Shown: positions 53,126 to 63,302 of the stretch, piece after piece
Layout of the letters: each line of letters begins with the position of its first letter
How positions within the stretch are numbered: the stretch's first letter is position 1
From: an uncultured Lactobacillus sp.
Lineage (GTDB): Bacteria > Bacillota > Bacilli > Lactobacillales > Lactobacillaceae
NCBI RefSeq assembly: GCF_947367125.1
Contig: NZ_CANBCQ010000002.1
Location: 1 to 64,000 of the forward strand
Direction: 5' to 3'
Length of the DNA: 64,000 bases
Notes under the pieces: model-generated
Told to the model about the DNA's origin: nothing
The model's input: the letters and a program-made list of their open reading frames with translations, nothing else
The model's database searches: none
Made by a program: the position numbers and the translations under genes

Positions 53126-56100
53126 CTACTTCACTTCAACTACTTGTTTAGCATCAAGTAAAATTAAATATTTTCCAATAACCTTTTTTTGACTAAATTC
53201 ATTAATAGCTTGTTCATATAACCTAAGCTGACCAGTATATTTTTCTTTAATTAATTCAATCGACTTAGCCAAATGCGATTGATCAACGTGGTCAGTTTTG
53301 TAGTCAAACAAAATAATACCATCATTTGTCACAAAATAACCATCAATTGTACCATGAACCAAAATTTTAGCATTAGGATCTGAGAAGTTTTTAAACAAAG
53401 TTCTGGCAGAAACCAAACTAGAAAAATCAACTTCTCTTTTTAAATTCTCCGGCTTTTGCCAAAAATCCTTGGCAAAGTCACTATGAACGAACCATTCGAT
53501 TTGGTCTTGTTTTAAACTAGCCACAATTTCTGGATTTAATTTTTTCTGTTCAACTAATTCTTGAATTTCTGTTGCTAACTGCTCCTGACTGCCGCTCCCT
53601 TGATAATCATAATACTGCAAAATCAGGTGAGTCGCGGTCCCAATTTCTGCACCAGTAAACTTAGTTTGATACAAAAAATTAGGCTTAGTATCAATTGGCT
53701 GTAAATAGCGATTAGTTGACGTCAACAAATGAGAGTTTTCCAGTTCAGTATCAATCGGATCATTAAATGCTTTTTTAATTTCTGATACCGCTTGATAAGC
53801 AGTTGTTTCACTTGCATCTTTAAAAGGATAGTCATATTGATAAAGCTGCTGGGTAGTTTTCGTTAGCAGCTCACTTTGGCTTTCATTGCCTTGAACTTCA
53901 TTTACTTGAGGTTCAACCGCTTCTTCGACTGTATTTTCATAATTAATATACAAAAACGGCTGACTTTGATCCAATGAATTGGTAATATCAGTCATCTTAA
54001 TCGCTAGATGCCGATCTAAAGCCAAAGCTGGACCCATAAAGCTTAATGGATTAGTAGCCGCTAGTTTATCAGCTAAAGCTAAATGACCCGCATGATTCAA
54101 CTCAGTTGACCATTCCTTTAATCTTTTGCCCAAATTAGGGATATCGCCCACCAAAATCAACTTTTGCTTAGCCCGAGTCAAGGCTACATAAAGAATACGT
54201 GCTTCTTCTTCCAGCAGTTGGCGCTTTTTAATTACATTGCCCATTGCCTTAACCAAAGAATCTACTCGATAATGCTCTTCGCGCAAAGTAATCCCCACAC
54301 TATCTGAGTTAATAACATAGTTTCCTTTCAAATCACACATTTGATATTTATGTTGCATCCCGACATAAAAGACAATTGGAAATTCTAGCCCCTTAGAGCC
54401 GTGAATCGTCATCAAACGAACGGCATTTCCTGCTTCCTTAGTCAAAAGCGGCTGGGCCAAATCTTTTTTACTACGCCGCATCCGGTTAATAAAATTAATA
54501 AATTGATATAACCCCTTAAAGCCAGCACTTTCATATGAAGATGCGCGCTCATATAAGGCCTCTAGATTAACTCGGCGCTGCTCGCCATTAGGCAAAGCCG
54601 TCATTATTTCTAACAGATTCGTCCGCGCATAAATGCTCCAAATCAATTCAGAAATTCGGTGAGTTGTCGCAAATTGCCGCAAATCAGCTAACTGATTCAA
54701 AAAGTCCTTAATTCTGCTGCTCAATTCATCGCCCACACCGACATAAGAGGTTAAGGCACTATAAAAAGTAGAATTTTTGCTCTTAATGCGGATCTTAGCC
54801 AAATCTTTTTCACCAAAATTAAACAAAGGTGAACGCAAAACCGAAACTAACGGAATATCTTGGTCAGGATTATCGATAATCTTCAAATAATTCATCATGA
54901 CCGTTAATTCAAAAGTTTGGAAATAATTTTCGGCATCAGTTACAAACAAAGGAATACCTTGTTTAGCAAATTCTTGCATGATCACCAAATTATCGCTCCG
55001 GCTTCTAGTCAAAATCGCAATATCACTGTAGCGCAACTCACGCATGCCAGTTTTGCTATCAAAAATTTGCAGATGCTCTGCTTTAAGCTGCTTAATTCGA
55101 GCCAAAACCATTTGAATTTCAGAGAAATCTAAGTCGCCGTTATCATTGTCACTCTTCTTTTCGTGAATAATTACTTCACTAGCCTGCGGAGTATTTTCAG
55201 GATAATATTTAGCTCCGAAAATCAACTGACCTTCCTTTTGATAGTCAATTCCCCCAAAATCAGAACTCAACACGCTTTTGAATACCTGGTTGACAATCTG
55301 CGTAACCGGCTCAGTCGAACGGAAATTATCTGATAAAAGGATTCTCTCTGTTTGTTCATCATCATCCGCAAAATCATGGTATTTTTTCAAAAACAAACTA
55401 GGTTCTGCTTGTCTGAAGCCATAAATCGACTGCTTAACGTCACCAACCATAAAGATAGTGTTTTTATGCTTATTTTTAAGCTGTTGAATGATATTTTCCT
55501 GCAAAGCATTGATATCCTGATATTCATCAATCAAAATTTCTTTAAATTTGTCTTGATAAAATTCTCGCGCCATTTGCGAATTAGAGGTATCTTGACTCAA
55601 AACTTGATAAGCTAGCTGCTCCATATCACTATAGTCAAGCAAGTTTTCGTTCCGCTTTAATTTGTTAAAACGGTCAATCAAAGCCAATTCTGCTTTGGCA
55701 ATCGCTGCTACAATTTTTTGACTCTGCTCCATAATTTTGACTTGTTCAGCTTCGTTCACCGCAAAAAATGAAGTAAAAGTATCAAAAATCAGATTTTTAG
55801 CTTCATCTTTTAATTTTTGCATCTCTTCGTAAAAGTCTAAAATATCTTCATCCCATTTATTTGACTTGCGATAATTTACGGTAAAAATACAGGAGCGCAA
55901 TAGTTCACGCTGTTGATCATAGTCTTCATCTTTTTCTAGCGCCGTCATAAAATGCTCTAAATTTTGGGCAAATAAAGTAAAAGCTTCTTTAACTTTGGCT
56001 AGCTCTTTAGTTTCGATGACTGGATTCTCCAAATAATCATTAATCTTTCCCTGCAAATTACCAAGATTAGTAAGCAAATACGGTTTAATTTGTTTTTGCC

Positions 56101-56725
56101 ATAAAGCAGAACTGACCACCTGCTCATCAACTGCATAAACATCAGCTAATTTTTTTAACCATGAACGATATTCCGGTTTAGCCATCGCAAAATCATACAG
56201 ATCTAGTAACAAATCACGGGGACTGTCTGCATCTCGGTCACCGGCAAAATTATCATAAAAGTGCCTAAAATCTTCATCTTTGCTCTCTAAAAATTCGCCC
56301 TCAATCTCATGTAAAGCGCGTTCTTTCAATAAAGCAGCTTGCGTATCATCAGTTAAAATGCTAAAGCTAGGATCCAAATTAACCGAATAATAAAAACGGT
56401 GAATCACTTCTAGACAAAAGGCATCAATAGTTGAGATATTAGCTGTATCAACTTGGTTCAACTGTTCACGCAAATATTTTCGATTAGCGCCTGGCTTAGC
56501 TAATTCCACTGATAAAGCCTTTTTGATTCTCGTCTTCATTTCTTCAGCAGCTGCTTTAGTAAAGGTAACTACTAATAGTTCGTCTACTTTAGTACCAGAA
56601 AGGATTTCCTTTAAAACCCGTTCTACCAGTACCGTGGTTTTACCACTACCAGCTGAAGCAGATACCAAAATATCATGACCGCGGTCATTAATTGCTTGTT
56701 GTTGCTCCTTAGTAAATTGCGGCAA
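53126..56725 (-). CDS. addA: Helicase-nuclease subunit AddA (RexA)
   Basis: A 1199-residue UvrD-like helicase with C-terminal nuclease: Walker A SASAGSGKTTVLVERV (~22-37), DEYQDIN, the motif GDVKQSIYGFRQAEP, LMTIHGSKGLEFP, ALTRAKQKL, and the RecB-type nuclease IILFDYKTDHV near the C-terminus. With AddB it resects double-strand breaks up to a Chi-like site. It starts two bases after addB, so the subunits are translated together. Confidence 0.95.
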   Translation of the reverse strand: MPQFTKEQQQAINDRGHDILVSASAGSGKTTVLVERVLKEILSGTKVDELLVVTFTKAAAEEMKTRIKKALSVELAKPGANRKYLREQLNQVDTANISTIDAFCLEVIHRFYYSVNLDPSFSILTDDTQAALLKERALHEIEGEFLESKDEDFRHFYDNFAGDRDADSPRDLLLDLYDFAMAKPEYRSWLKKLADVYAVDEQVVSSALWQKQIKPYLLTNLGNLQGKINDYLENPVIETKELAKVKEAFTLFAQNLEHFMTALEKDEDYDQQRELLRSCIFTVNYRKSNKWDEDILDFYEEMQKLKDEAKNLIFDTFTSFFAVNEAEQVKIMEQSQKIVAAIAKAELALIDRFNKLKRNENLLDYSDMEQLAYQVLSQDTSNSQMAREFYQDKFKEILIDEYQDINALQENIIQQLKNKHKNTIFMVGDVKQSIYGFRQAEPSLFLKKYHDFADDDEQTERILLSDNFRSTEPVTQIVNQVFKSVLSSDFGGIDYQKEGQLIFGAKYYPENTPQASEVIIHEKKSDNDNGDLDFSEIQMVLARIKQLKAEHLQIFDSKTGMRELRYSDIAILTRSRSDNLVIMQEFAKQGIPLFVTDAENYFQTFELTVMMNYLKIIDNPDQDIPLVSVLRSPLFNFGEKDLAKIRIKSKNSTFYSALTSYVGVGDELSSRIKDFLNQLADLRQFATTHRISELIWSIYARTNLLEIMTALPNGEQRRVNLEALYERASSYESAGFKGLYQFINFINRMRRSKKDLAQPLLTKEAGNAVRLMTIHGSKGLEFPIVFYVGMQHKYQMCDLKGNYVINSDSVGITLREEHYRVDSLVKAMGNVIKKRQLLEEEARILYVALTRAKQKLILVGDIPNLGKRLKEWSTELNHAGHLALADKLAATNPLSFMGPALALDRHLAIKMTDITNSLDQSQPFLYINYENTVEEAVEPQVNEVQGNESQSELLTKTTQQLYQYDYPFKDASETTAYQAVSEIKKAFNDPIDTELENSHLLTSTNRYLQPIDTKPNFLYQTKFTGAEIGTATHLILQYYDYQGSGSQEQLATEIQELVEQKKLNPEIVASLKQDQIEWFVHSDFAKDFWQKPENLKREVDFSSLVSARTLFKNFSDPNAKILVHGTIDGYFVTNDGIILFDYKTDHVDQSHLAKSIELIKEKYTGQLRLYEQAINEFSQKKVIGKYLILLDAKQVVEVK

Positions 56726-56727
56726 TT

Positions 56728-59700
56728 TTATTGTTCCTTTCCTAATTTTTCTTTGATCTTAAGCATTAATTCCTTTTTGTTTAAATTATTAATTTCATGA
56801 TATTGATTTTGCCGTAACATGGCATCAAAGAAGAAAACATCACGATAGTCAGAGTAAGTCAATGCACTCTTAGATTTTCCATAACGATAAGGATTAAGCT
56901 CAATTTTTCCAGATAAGATCTGACTCGATGCCTGACGAATCAAGTATTCATCATACTCAAGCAATAATTCAATCTCTTCTTCACTAAAGTTGCGATCACG
57001 TGGCAAGCTAAAGCCAGTTTTTGCTTTAGTCTTAACCCCAGTATACAGCTGCGAAGGATAACTGGGGCGATCATCAAGCAAAGGTTCCGCCTCAGTTAAA
57101 ATCTCGGGATCATTACTGATTAAGCCCGTGTACATTAGCTTGGGCTTGCTATCAGTAGCGGCCTTTTTCAAATTCAGACTGCTATCAATCAATTTATTGC
57201 TATTCAACCGTTCCAATTGTCTAGTAACCGTCTGATAAAAAGCACCTAATAATGAAAGGCGGTCTTTTCCTGCAAAGAATTGATCATTCTTAGTTAAAAC
57301 ATCTAAGTAAGACACCATCTGGAGGGCGATTCCATTGTAAAACATCCCTAAATCAAATTTTTTTGCTGAAGACTTGTAGTCAATTACTTGCGCTAAAACT
57401 TGGTCTTTATTATCAAAATTAGCCAAATCAACACGGTCCATTTTACCGCGCAGATCAACGCGGTGTTTACCTGACAAATCTGGTACATCCATGCTTAAGC
57501 CTTTGATCTTTTCACCTAAGCCAAAACTTAATTCTGAGTACTTAGCCCGAAGTGGCGTCTCTTTTAAAGAACGCCGCCAATTATGGGCTACTTTTGAAGT
57601 AGTATGGTCTAGACACTTAAACAGATATTGATTAAAAGGATCATTCATTAACTGAGCATATTTATCCTCATCCTTCATCACATTTCTGACCGAATTAAGC
57701 ATTTGTTCTAGTTCAAGACTATTTAAATCTGCTAAATCAGTATGTTGCTTATTTAGTTGCTTGACTAAGCGGTCAAAAGTCTCATGGAAATAATTTCCCG
57801 CTTGTATCACGTCAAACTCATTTTCAAAGCGGCGCCGCAATTTTAAGCCATAGTTTAAGAAATATTCATATGAATTTTCATAAAAAGTCTCTAATTGCGA
57901 AACTGATGAGTTCAAATTTTGCCCATAAAGCTGAATCGCTAAATCCTGACCAATATTTTCAGGCTGATTATCAAAATCACTCGCTTCAAGGACCGTTTTC
58001 GTTTTCCCTGGTAAATATTGCTGGGTAATTTTTAGTAATTCTTGCAGGGCAAGATTAGAATTTAACGAATTCAAATAAGTTAAATAGCCTAGACTGGCAT
58101 CTGGATTAGTTATAAAGGACAAAAGATCCTGCATCTTTTCTGGCAAATCATGTTGCACAAACTCTTGCGCACCATAATCACTTAAGCGCTGGTAATAAAT
58201 TGAAGGATCTAGTTCTTCATTTGAAGCATTCAAGACTGGATACGAAACAAAGACTCGATCTTGCGCTAAGGCTAGCGACAAGCCAAATTGGTAATTTTGA
58301 TCCAGGTTATTAAGCTGTTGACTGTCTTCCAGATAAGACTCTGAATTAAAACTATTCTGCAATTGCGTCAAATTTTCAGTCGTCAAAAAGCCTGGCATTT
58401 TTTGAATTGTTGGTAAGTTGCCTGCAGTTGCACCAATAATAAAGACTTGCTTATAGCCGCTAGTTTGAACCATTCCCATTTCAGACAGGTTCACTGCATC
58501 CAGCGTTGACGGAATTTGTGAGAAATTAGCTTCACGAAAGGCGCTAATCAGCATATTAAAGAATTCATTCAAGTTAAAAGTTTCTGGATTAATTGCTAAG
58601 TAGTCCTGCAATAACTGCATTAACAAATCCCACAACTGTTCCGGTTGCTGAGCCTGCTGCAAGTCGCCGGCTTCATTGGCATCATCACGCCATTTCTCTA
58701 AACGATCAGCGATCCCATTTTTAGTCAAAAATTCAAAGAAAATAGTCAGAGCTTTTTGACTATCCTTTTCTTGCTCTAACTTGGTAAAAAGGGCCGTAAT
58801 TTTATCAACTAAATAGCCTCGTAAACGGTCAATTTTGGCAACTTCTTCATCCATCTTGTCTAAACGAATCACTTCAGCGTTAACAAACCTATCAAAGCGG
58901 CGCTTCCATAAATTATGGTTAATTCCGTGAGCCAAAACGAAATTTTCTAGTTCATCAACATCATGAATATATTCTGCTTCTTCCTTATACCAAGACGGAA
59001 TTAGTAAATGCGTCTTTAGAATCGCCAACATATTTTGCGTTTGAAAAGGATTTTCATGAAGATTAAACAAGCTTTCAATTAAAACAACTAGCGGATGATA
59101 CTTCATCTCCTGTTGCAAATCGTTAAAGAAAGGAATCTTGTTTTGCCGCAAAATTGGCGTTAAATAAGTCTCATATTCCTTTAAATCTGGCGCTAAAATC
59201 AAAAAATCATGGTAGCGATAATTGCTTAATGCTACCTGCTGATAAATAGTGCGCGCCACAAAATAAGCTTCGGCATAGCGTGAATCTGCCTTAACTAGCT
59301 GAACTTGCTTTAATTCATCAACTCTAGGAAGTGCCTCGGTCCAAAGGCCATTCAGAATTTCACGACCGTTAGGCTGAGAATTTAGCGGAAAACTAGTGGC
59401 CACATAGTTCATCTTGCGCTCCTGCAAAAACATGGTCAAATGCTTGATCGTCTGCTGGATCACGTAGTCGTAATCGCCTTCTTCTGCAGTAGGATTAATC
59501 TCGCCTAAGCGGGTTTTAAAAGCTAAGGTAACATTCTTGGCTTTGCGCATTAACAACTTAATCGTTAAGGTTTCTTGCAATGAAAAATGCGAAAAATCAC
59601 AAAAATAAAAACTAGCTTGCTTTAAATTCTTACTTTTGGCTAAAATCTCGTTCAATTGAATTTGAACTTCATTTTTAGTGGAGAATTTACCAGCAATTTC

Positions 59701-60207
59701 TTTAATGAAGGCATCATAAATAATCCGCAAGTCATGCAGCTTGTTCTTAGTTTCTTGATCTAAATTATCTTCGGTGATCTCATCCAGGTCTAAATTGCCA
59801 TCATAAACTTGCAAAATCGTGTGGTACAGCTGATTGACCAGCCCTGAATTAACATTGACCTTTTCAAAAATAGTCAACTCATCTTTTTTATTCTCAATAA
59901 TATGCGCTAAAAGCATGGCACTGGCGGCATCATCTAATTGAGTCGGCAATCCCTGCTCGGCATCTTTTAAGAAAAACCAGGCTAAACGAGAAAATGACAA
60001 GACATGCAAATTTTTCACTGCAGTTTCAGCTTGCCTTTTACTCGTTGCTAATTTATTAATCGCCCTAACTTCTGTGGTAAACTTAATATGATTAGGAACG
60101 ATGATAAAAGTCTCTTCTTCTGGAGATTGTTGATAATTTTCAACTGCTTCTGCCAGAATTTTTTCTTGTAATGGGTCGGTTTGACGTCCTGTAAGAATTT
60201 TGATCAT
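56728..60207 (-). CDS. addB: Helicase-nuclease subunit AddB (RexB type), no iron-sulfur cysteines
   Basis: A 1159-residue AddB/RexB protein with an inactive helicase-like N-terminal part and a RecB-type nuclease at ~950-1020 ([13 protein letters not shown]). The Bacillus enzyme's N-terminal Walker A is absent ([12 protein letters not shown]), as in the RexB branch. The region that holds the C-terminal Cys cluster in Bacillus AddB reads [19 protein letters not shown] here, with no cysteine. It heads the addB-addA-dinG run and is divergent from mvk. Confidence 0.93.
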   Translation of the reverse strand: MIKILTGRQTDPLQEKILAEAVENYQQSPEEETFIIVPNHIKFTTEVRAINKLATSKRQAETAVKNLHVLSFSRLAWFFLKDAEQGLPTQLDDAASAMLLAHIIENKKDELTIFEKVNVNSGLVNQLYHTILQVYDGNLDLDEITEDNLDQETKNKLHDLRIIYDAFIKEIAGKFSTKNEVQIQLNEILAKSKNLKQASFYFCDFSHFSLQETLTIKLLMRKAKNVTLAFKTRLGEINPTAEEGDYDYVIQQTIKHLTMFLQERKMNYVATSFPLNSQPNGREILNGLWTEALPRVDELKQVQLVKADSRYAEAYFVARTIYQQVALSNYRYHDFLILAPDLKEYETYLTPILRQNKIPFFNDLQQEMKYHPLVVLIESLFNLHENPFQTQNMLAILKTHLLIPSWYKEEAEYIHDVDELENFVLAHGINHNLWKRRFDRFVNAEVIRLDKMDEEVAKIDRLRGYLVDKITALFTKLEQEKDSQKALTIFFEFLTKNGIADRLEKWRDDANEAGDLQQAQQPEQLWDLLMQLLQDYLAINPETFNLNEFFNMLISAFREANFSQIPSTLDAVNLSEMGMVQTSGYKQVFIIGATAGNLPTIQKMPGFLTTENLTQLQNSFNSESYLEDSQQLNNLDQNYQFGLSLALAQDRVFVSYPVLNASNEELDPSIYYQRLSDYGAQEFVQHDLPEKMQDLLSFITNPDASLGYLTYLNSLNSNLALQELLKITQQYLPGKTKTVLEASDFDNQPENIGQDLAIQLYGQNLNSSVSQLETFYENSYEYFLNYGLKLRRRFENEFDVIQAGNYFHETFDRLVKQLNKQHTDLADLNSLELEQMLNSVRNVMKDEDKYAQLMNDPFNQYLFKCLDHTTSKVAHNWRRSLKETPLRAKYSELSFGLGEKIKGLSMDVPDLSGKHRVDLRGKMDRVDLANFDNKDQVLAQVIDYKSSAKKFDLGMFYNGIALQMVSYLDVLTKNDQFFAGKDRLSLLGAFYQTVTRQLERLNSNKLIDSSLNLKKAATDSKPKLMYTGLISNDPEILTEAEPLLDDRPSYPSQLYTGVKTKAKTGFSLPRDRNFSEEEIELLLEYDEYLIRQASSQILSGKIELNPYRYGKSKSALTYSDYRDVFFFDAMLRQNQYHEINNLNKKELMLKIKEKLGKEQ

Positions 60208-60285
60208 TTGTTCGTACTCCTTGTTTATTATTTTATCATAGCAAGGTTAATCTTTTAATAAATCTATTTTAAGGATGATTAAATA

Positions 60286-61194
60286 ATGAAAAGCAGTTAT
60301 TTGGCTCACGGAAAAGTAATTATTATTGGGGAGCATTCAGTAGTTTATGGCTATGACGCTTTAGCCATGCCAATTAAAGCTTTGCATATTAAAACTACTA
60401 TTGAGCCTGCTAGTCAAATGTGGATGGAAACTGCCCGTTATCACGGACCTTTATTTGACGCACCAGCAGAATATGATGGCTTGAAATATGTCATTAAACA
60501 TTTACAAAAAAAGGCTAATAATAATGCCCCGATTAAGGTTACCTATACCGGTGAAATTCCAATGGAGCGCGGCTTTGGCTCAAGTGCTACCGTCGCCTTA
60601 GGGACCACTAAGGCCATGAATCATTTTTTTAAGCTTAATATGTCTGAAAAAGAAATTATGGCGGTAACAAATCATGCCGAAATGATCAATCACGGTAAAG
60701 CTTCCGGTCTTGATGCAGCTACAGTTAATTCGGATTACCTGGTCTTTTTCAATAAAAAAATGGGTCCTAAAACATTGCAAACCAAATTAGGTGCTACCCT
60801 GCTCATTATGGATACCGGCCAACTAGGCAATACCAAAGCAGCTGTCACTTCAGTTAAAAAATTGCTTGATCAATCTGATGCTGCAAAACAAAGAATGGCC
60901 CACTTAGGTGAACTAGCTGACCTAACTAAAAATGCTTGGCTCAAGCATTACCCACAAACAGTTGGTCAAATCTTCAATGAGGCCCAAGAAATTTTACATT
61001 CATTTAAGATCTCAACTGCCAAAATTGATCAATTGCAAAAAATTGCTTTAGCTAATGGTGCCCTAGGCTTCAAACTATCTGGCGGCGGCTTAGGCGGAAT
61101 TACGCTTAGCCTATGTGAAAACGAAACGACTGCCCAAAAAATTGTGGCTAAATGTGAAGACATCATTAGTGACTACTGGATTGAACAAATATAG
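60286..61194 (+). CDS. mvk: Mevalonate kinase
   Basis: A 302-residue GHMP kinase that phosphorylates mevalonate, the first of three ATP steps to isopentenyl diphosphate. The signatures are HGKVIIIGEHSVVYGYDA, the ATP loop MERGFGSSATVALG (~92-105), and the C-terminal KLSGGGLGGITLSL. First gene of the operon mvk-mvaD-mvaK2-fni, starting nine or more bases before each successor. Confidence 0.94.
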   Translation: MKSSYLAHGKVIIIGEHSVVYGYDALAMPIKALHIKTTIEPASQMWMETARYHGPLFDAPAEYDGLKYVIKHLQKKANNNAPIKVTYTGEIPMERGFGSSATVALGTTKAMNHFFKLNMSEKEIMAVTNHAEMINHGKASGLDAATVNSDYLVFFNKKMGPKTLQTKLGATLLIMDTGQLGNTKAAVTSVKKLLDQSDAAKQRMAHLGELADLTKNAWLKHYPQTVGQIFNEAQEILHSFKISTAKIDQLQKIALANGALGFKLSGGGLGGITLSLCENETTAQKIVAKCEDIISDYWIEQI

Positions 61195-61203
61195 AGGGTG
61201 AAT

Positions 61204-62166
61204 ATGAATAAAACTGTACGAGCACACACGAATATTGCATTAATCAAATACTGGGGTAAAGCTGATGCCCAATTACGTCTGCCTTTAATGTCTAGTTTAT
61301 CAATGACCTTGGATGCTTTTTATACTGATACTAAGATTGAAAAAGTAACTGGCCCATCACAATTTTATTTAAATAATGAACAGCAATCTGCAGCGGCAAG
61401 CCAGCGGGTTTTTACCTATTTAAAGAAATTACAGGATCGCTTCCAGGTAACAGGAAATTTAATTGTTAAATCAATTAACCACGTACCTACTTCTGCGGGA
61501 TTGGCTTCATCTAGTTCAGCATTTGCGGCCTTAGCAGCAGCCTTTTGTCAATGTTATGAGCTGGAAGTTACGCCTGAAGAATTATCGCGCTTAGCTCGAA
61601 TCGGGTCTGGTTCAGCCAGTCGTTCGATCTATGGCGGCTTTGCTGTTTGGCAAAAAGGCGACAGCGACCAAACTTCTTACGCTTATGCTCTAGATGAAAA
61701 GCCAGCAATGGATCTGCACCTACTGGCAGTTGAATTAAATACTAAGCAAAAAAAGATCTCATCAACTCATGGGATGAAAGATGCTCAATCTTCACCATTT
61801 TTTAAACCATGGCTGAAGCGCAATGATTTAGAATTAAACGAGATGATTCAAGCGATTAAAGATAACAACTTTACTGCTTTGGGTCAATTAGCCGAGTTAA
61901 ATGCGAATGAAATGCACGCAATTAACTTAACTGCTCAACCAGAATTCACCTACTTTGAACCACAAACTATTCAGGCAATCAAATTGGTTGAACAACTTCG
62001 GGCTGAAGGTATTGAATGTTATTACACGATTGATGCTGGACCTAATATTAAAGTGCTCTGTCAATTAAGAAATAGCAAAGAAATCATTCAGCGCTTTTCG
62101 TCTGAATTTAATAATGTTAAGATAGTGAATGCAAGTTTTGGTCCTGGAATTACTTATTTGGACTAG
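61204..62166 (+). CDS. mvaD: Diphosphomevalonate decarboxylase
   Basis: A 320-residue GHMP enzyme that converts mevalonate diphosphate to isopentenyl diphosphate with loss of CO2. Signatures: TNIALIKYWGKAD at the N-terminus, PTSAGLASSSSAFAALAAAF (~100-119), SGSASRSIYGGF, and the late YTIDAGPNIKVLC. The ATG at 61204 follows GAGGGTGA; an in-frame GTG two codons earlier is part of that site. It lies between the two kinases in pathway-linked order. Confidence 0.95.
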   Translation: MNKTVRAHTNIALIKYWGKADAQLRLPLMSSLSMTLDAFYTDTKIEKVTGPSQFYLNNEQQSAAASQRVFTYLKKLQDRFQVTGNLIVKSINHVPTSAGLASSSSAFAALAAAFCQCYELEVTPEELSRLARIGSGSASRSIYGGFAVWQKGDSDQTSYAYALDEKPAMDLHLLAVELNTKQKKISSTHGMKDAQSSPFFKPWLKRNDLELNEMIQAIKDNNFTALGQLAELNANEMHAINLTAQPEFTYFEPQTIQAIKLVEQLRAEGIECYYTIDAGPNIKVLCQLRNSKEIIQRFSSEFNNVKIVNASFGPGITYLD

Positions 62167-62208
62167 TTGTAAATAAAAAAGTTAATTAGATTCGAGGATT
62201 TAGTTCTT

Positions 62209-63291
62209 TTGATAACAGAAAAAGCGCCCGGAAAATTATACATTGCCGGGGAATATGCAGTGCTGGAGCAAGATTGCCCCGCAATTTTAGTAGCCGTTAA
62301 TCAGTTTGTCCGTGTTTCAATTACTAAGAGTAAAGGAACAACCGGTTTAATTCACTCTAAACAATACTCACAAGATTCAATTCATTGGGTTCGTCAAGGC
62401 TCCAAGATGGTGATCGACAACCGTGACAACCCCTTTGAATACATCTTATCGGCTATTTCATTTACTGAACAATATTGTATTGAACAAAACATCAAGATGA
62501 AAGTCTATGACTTGCACGTCAATTCCGACTTGGACTCGGCTGATGGCAAGAAATACGGCTTAGGTTCTAGTGCCGCAGTCACCGTAGCCACGGTAAAGGC
62601 AATTTTGCGCTTCTACGGCGTAGAAATGAGTAATGAGTTAGTCTATAAGCTATCAGCAATTTCGCACTACTCAGTCCAAGGAAATGGCTCAGCTGGCGAC
62701 ATTGCTGCCAGCGTTTATGGCGGTTGGTTAGCTTATCAAACTTTTGACAAAAAGTGGCTCAAAAAGGAATTAGCAAACAAGACTTTAGTGCAAGTAGTTA
62801 ATGAAGCTTGGCCTGGCTTAAAAGTTGAATTGCTTACCCCACCTAAAGAAATGAAACTCATGATCGGCTGGAGTCAAAAGCCGGCTTCTACTTCCCGCTT
62901 AGTTGATGAAACTAATGCCAATAAAGCAGCTTTAAACATGGAATATAAGAACTTTTTAGCTGCTTCAAGAGCTTGCGTATTAAAGATGGTGCAAGGTTTT
63001 GAAGCTAATAACATTGCTTTAATTAAGCAACAAATTCGTGCTAACCGTAAGTTATTGCAACACTTTGCTAAAATTAATCAAATTGCAATCGAGATTCCAC
63101 GTTTAACGCAATTAATTAAAATTGCCGAAAGTTTTGGCGGCGCTGCTAAAACTTCTGGTGCTGGTAATGGTGATTGTGGAATTGTGATCACTGATGCCAA
63201 TACTGACGTTGACGCCCTTGAGAGTGAATGGCGTCACAACGGAATTATGCCCCTCAATTTTAGAGTTCATCAAATTACTATGACCCATTAA
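62209..63291 (+). CDS. mvaK2: Phosphomevalonate kinase
   Basis: A 360-residue GHMP kinase acting on phosphomevalonate. The N-terminus is APGKLYIAGEYAVLE, the ATP loop KYGLGSSAAVTVATV, and the C-terminus GGAAKTSGAGNGDCGIV. It starts at TTG 62209; GAGG lies about twelve bases upstream and there is no ATG nearby that keeps the conserved N-terminus. The poorer start may lower its output relative to its neighbours. Confidence 0.94.
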   Translation: MITEKAPGKLYIAGEYAVLEQDCPAILVAVNQFVRVSITKSKGTTGLIHSKQYSQDSIHWVRQGSKMVIDNRDNPFEYILSAISFTEQYCIEQNIKMKVYDLHVNSDLDSADGKKYGLGSSAAVTVATVKAILRFYGVEMSNELVYKLSAISHYSVQGNGSAGDIAASVYGGWLAYQTFDKKWLKKELANKTLVQVVNEAWPGLKVELLTPPKEMKLMIGWSQKPASTSRLVDETNANKAALNMEYKNFLAASRACVLKMVQGFEANNIALIKQQIRANRKLLQHFAKINQIAIEIPRLTQLIKIAESFGGAAKTSGAGNGDCGIVITDANTDVDALESEWRHNGIMPLNFRVHQITMTH

Positions 63292-63302
63292 GGGAGAATT
63301 CG

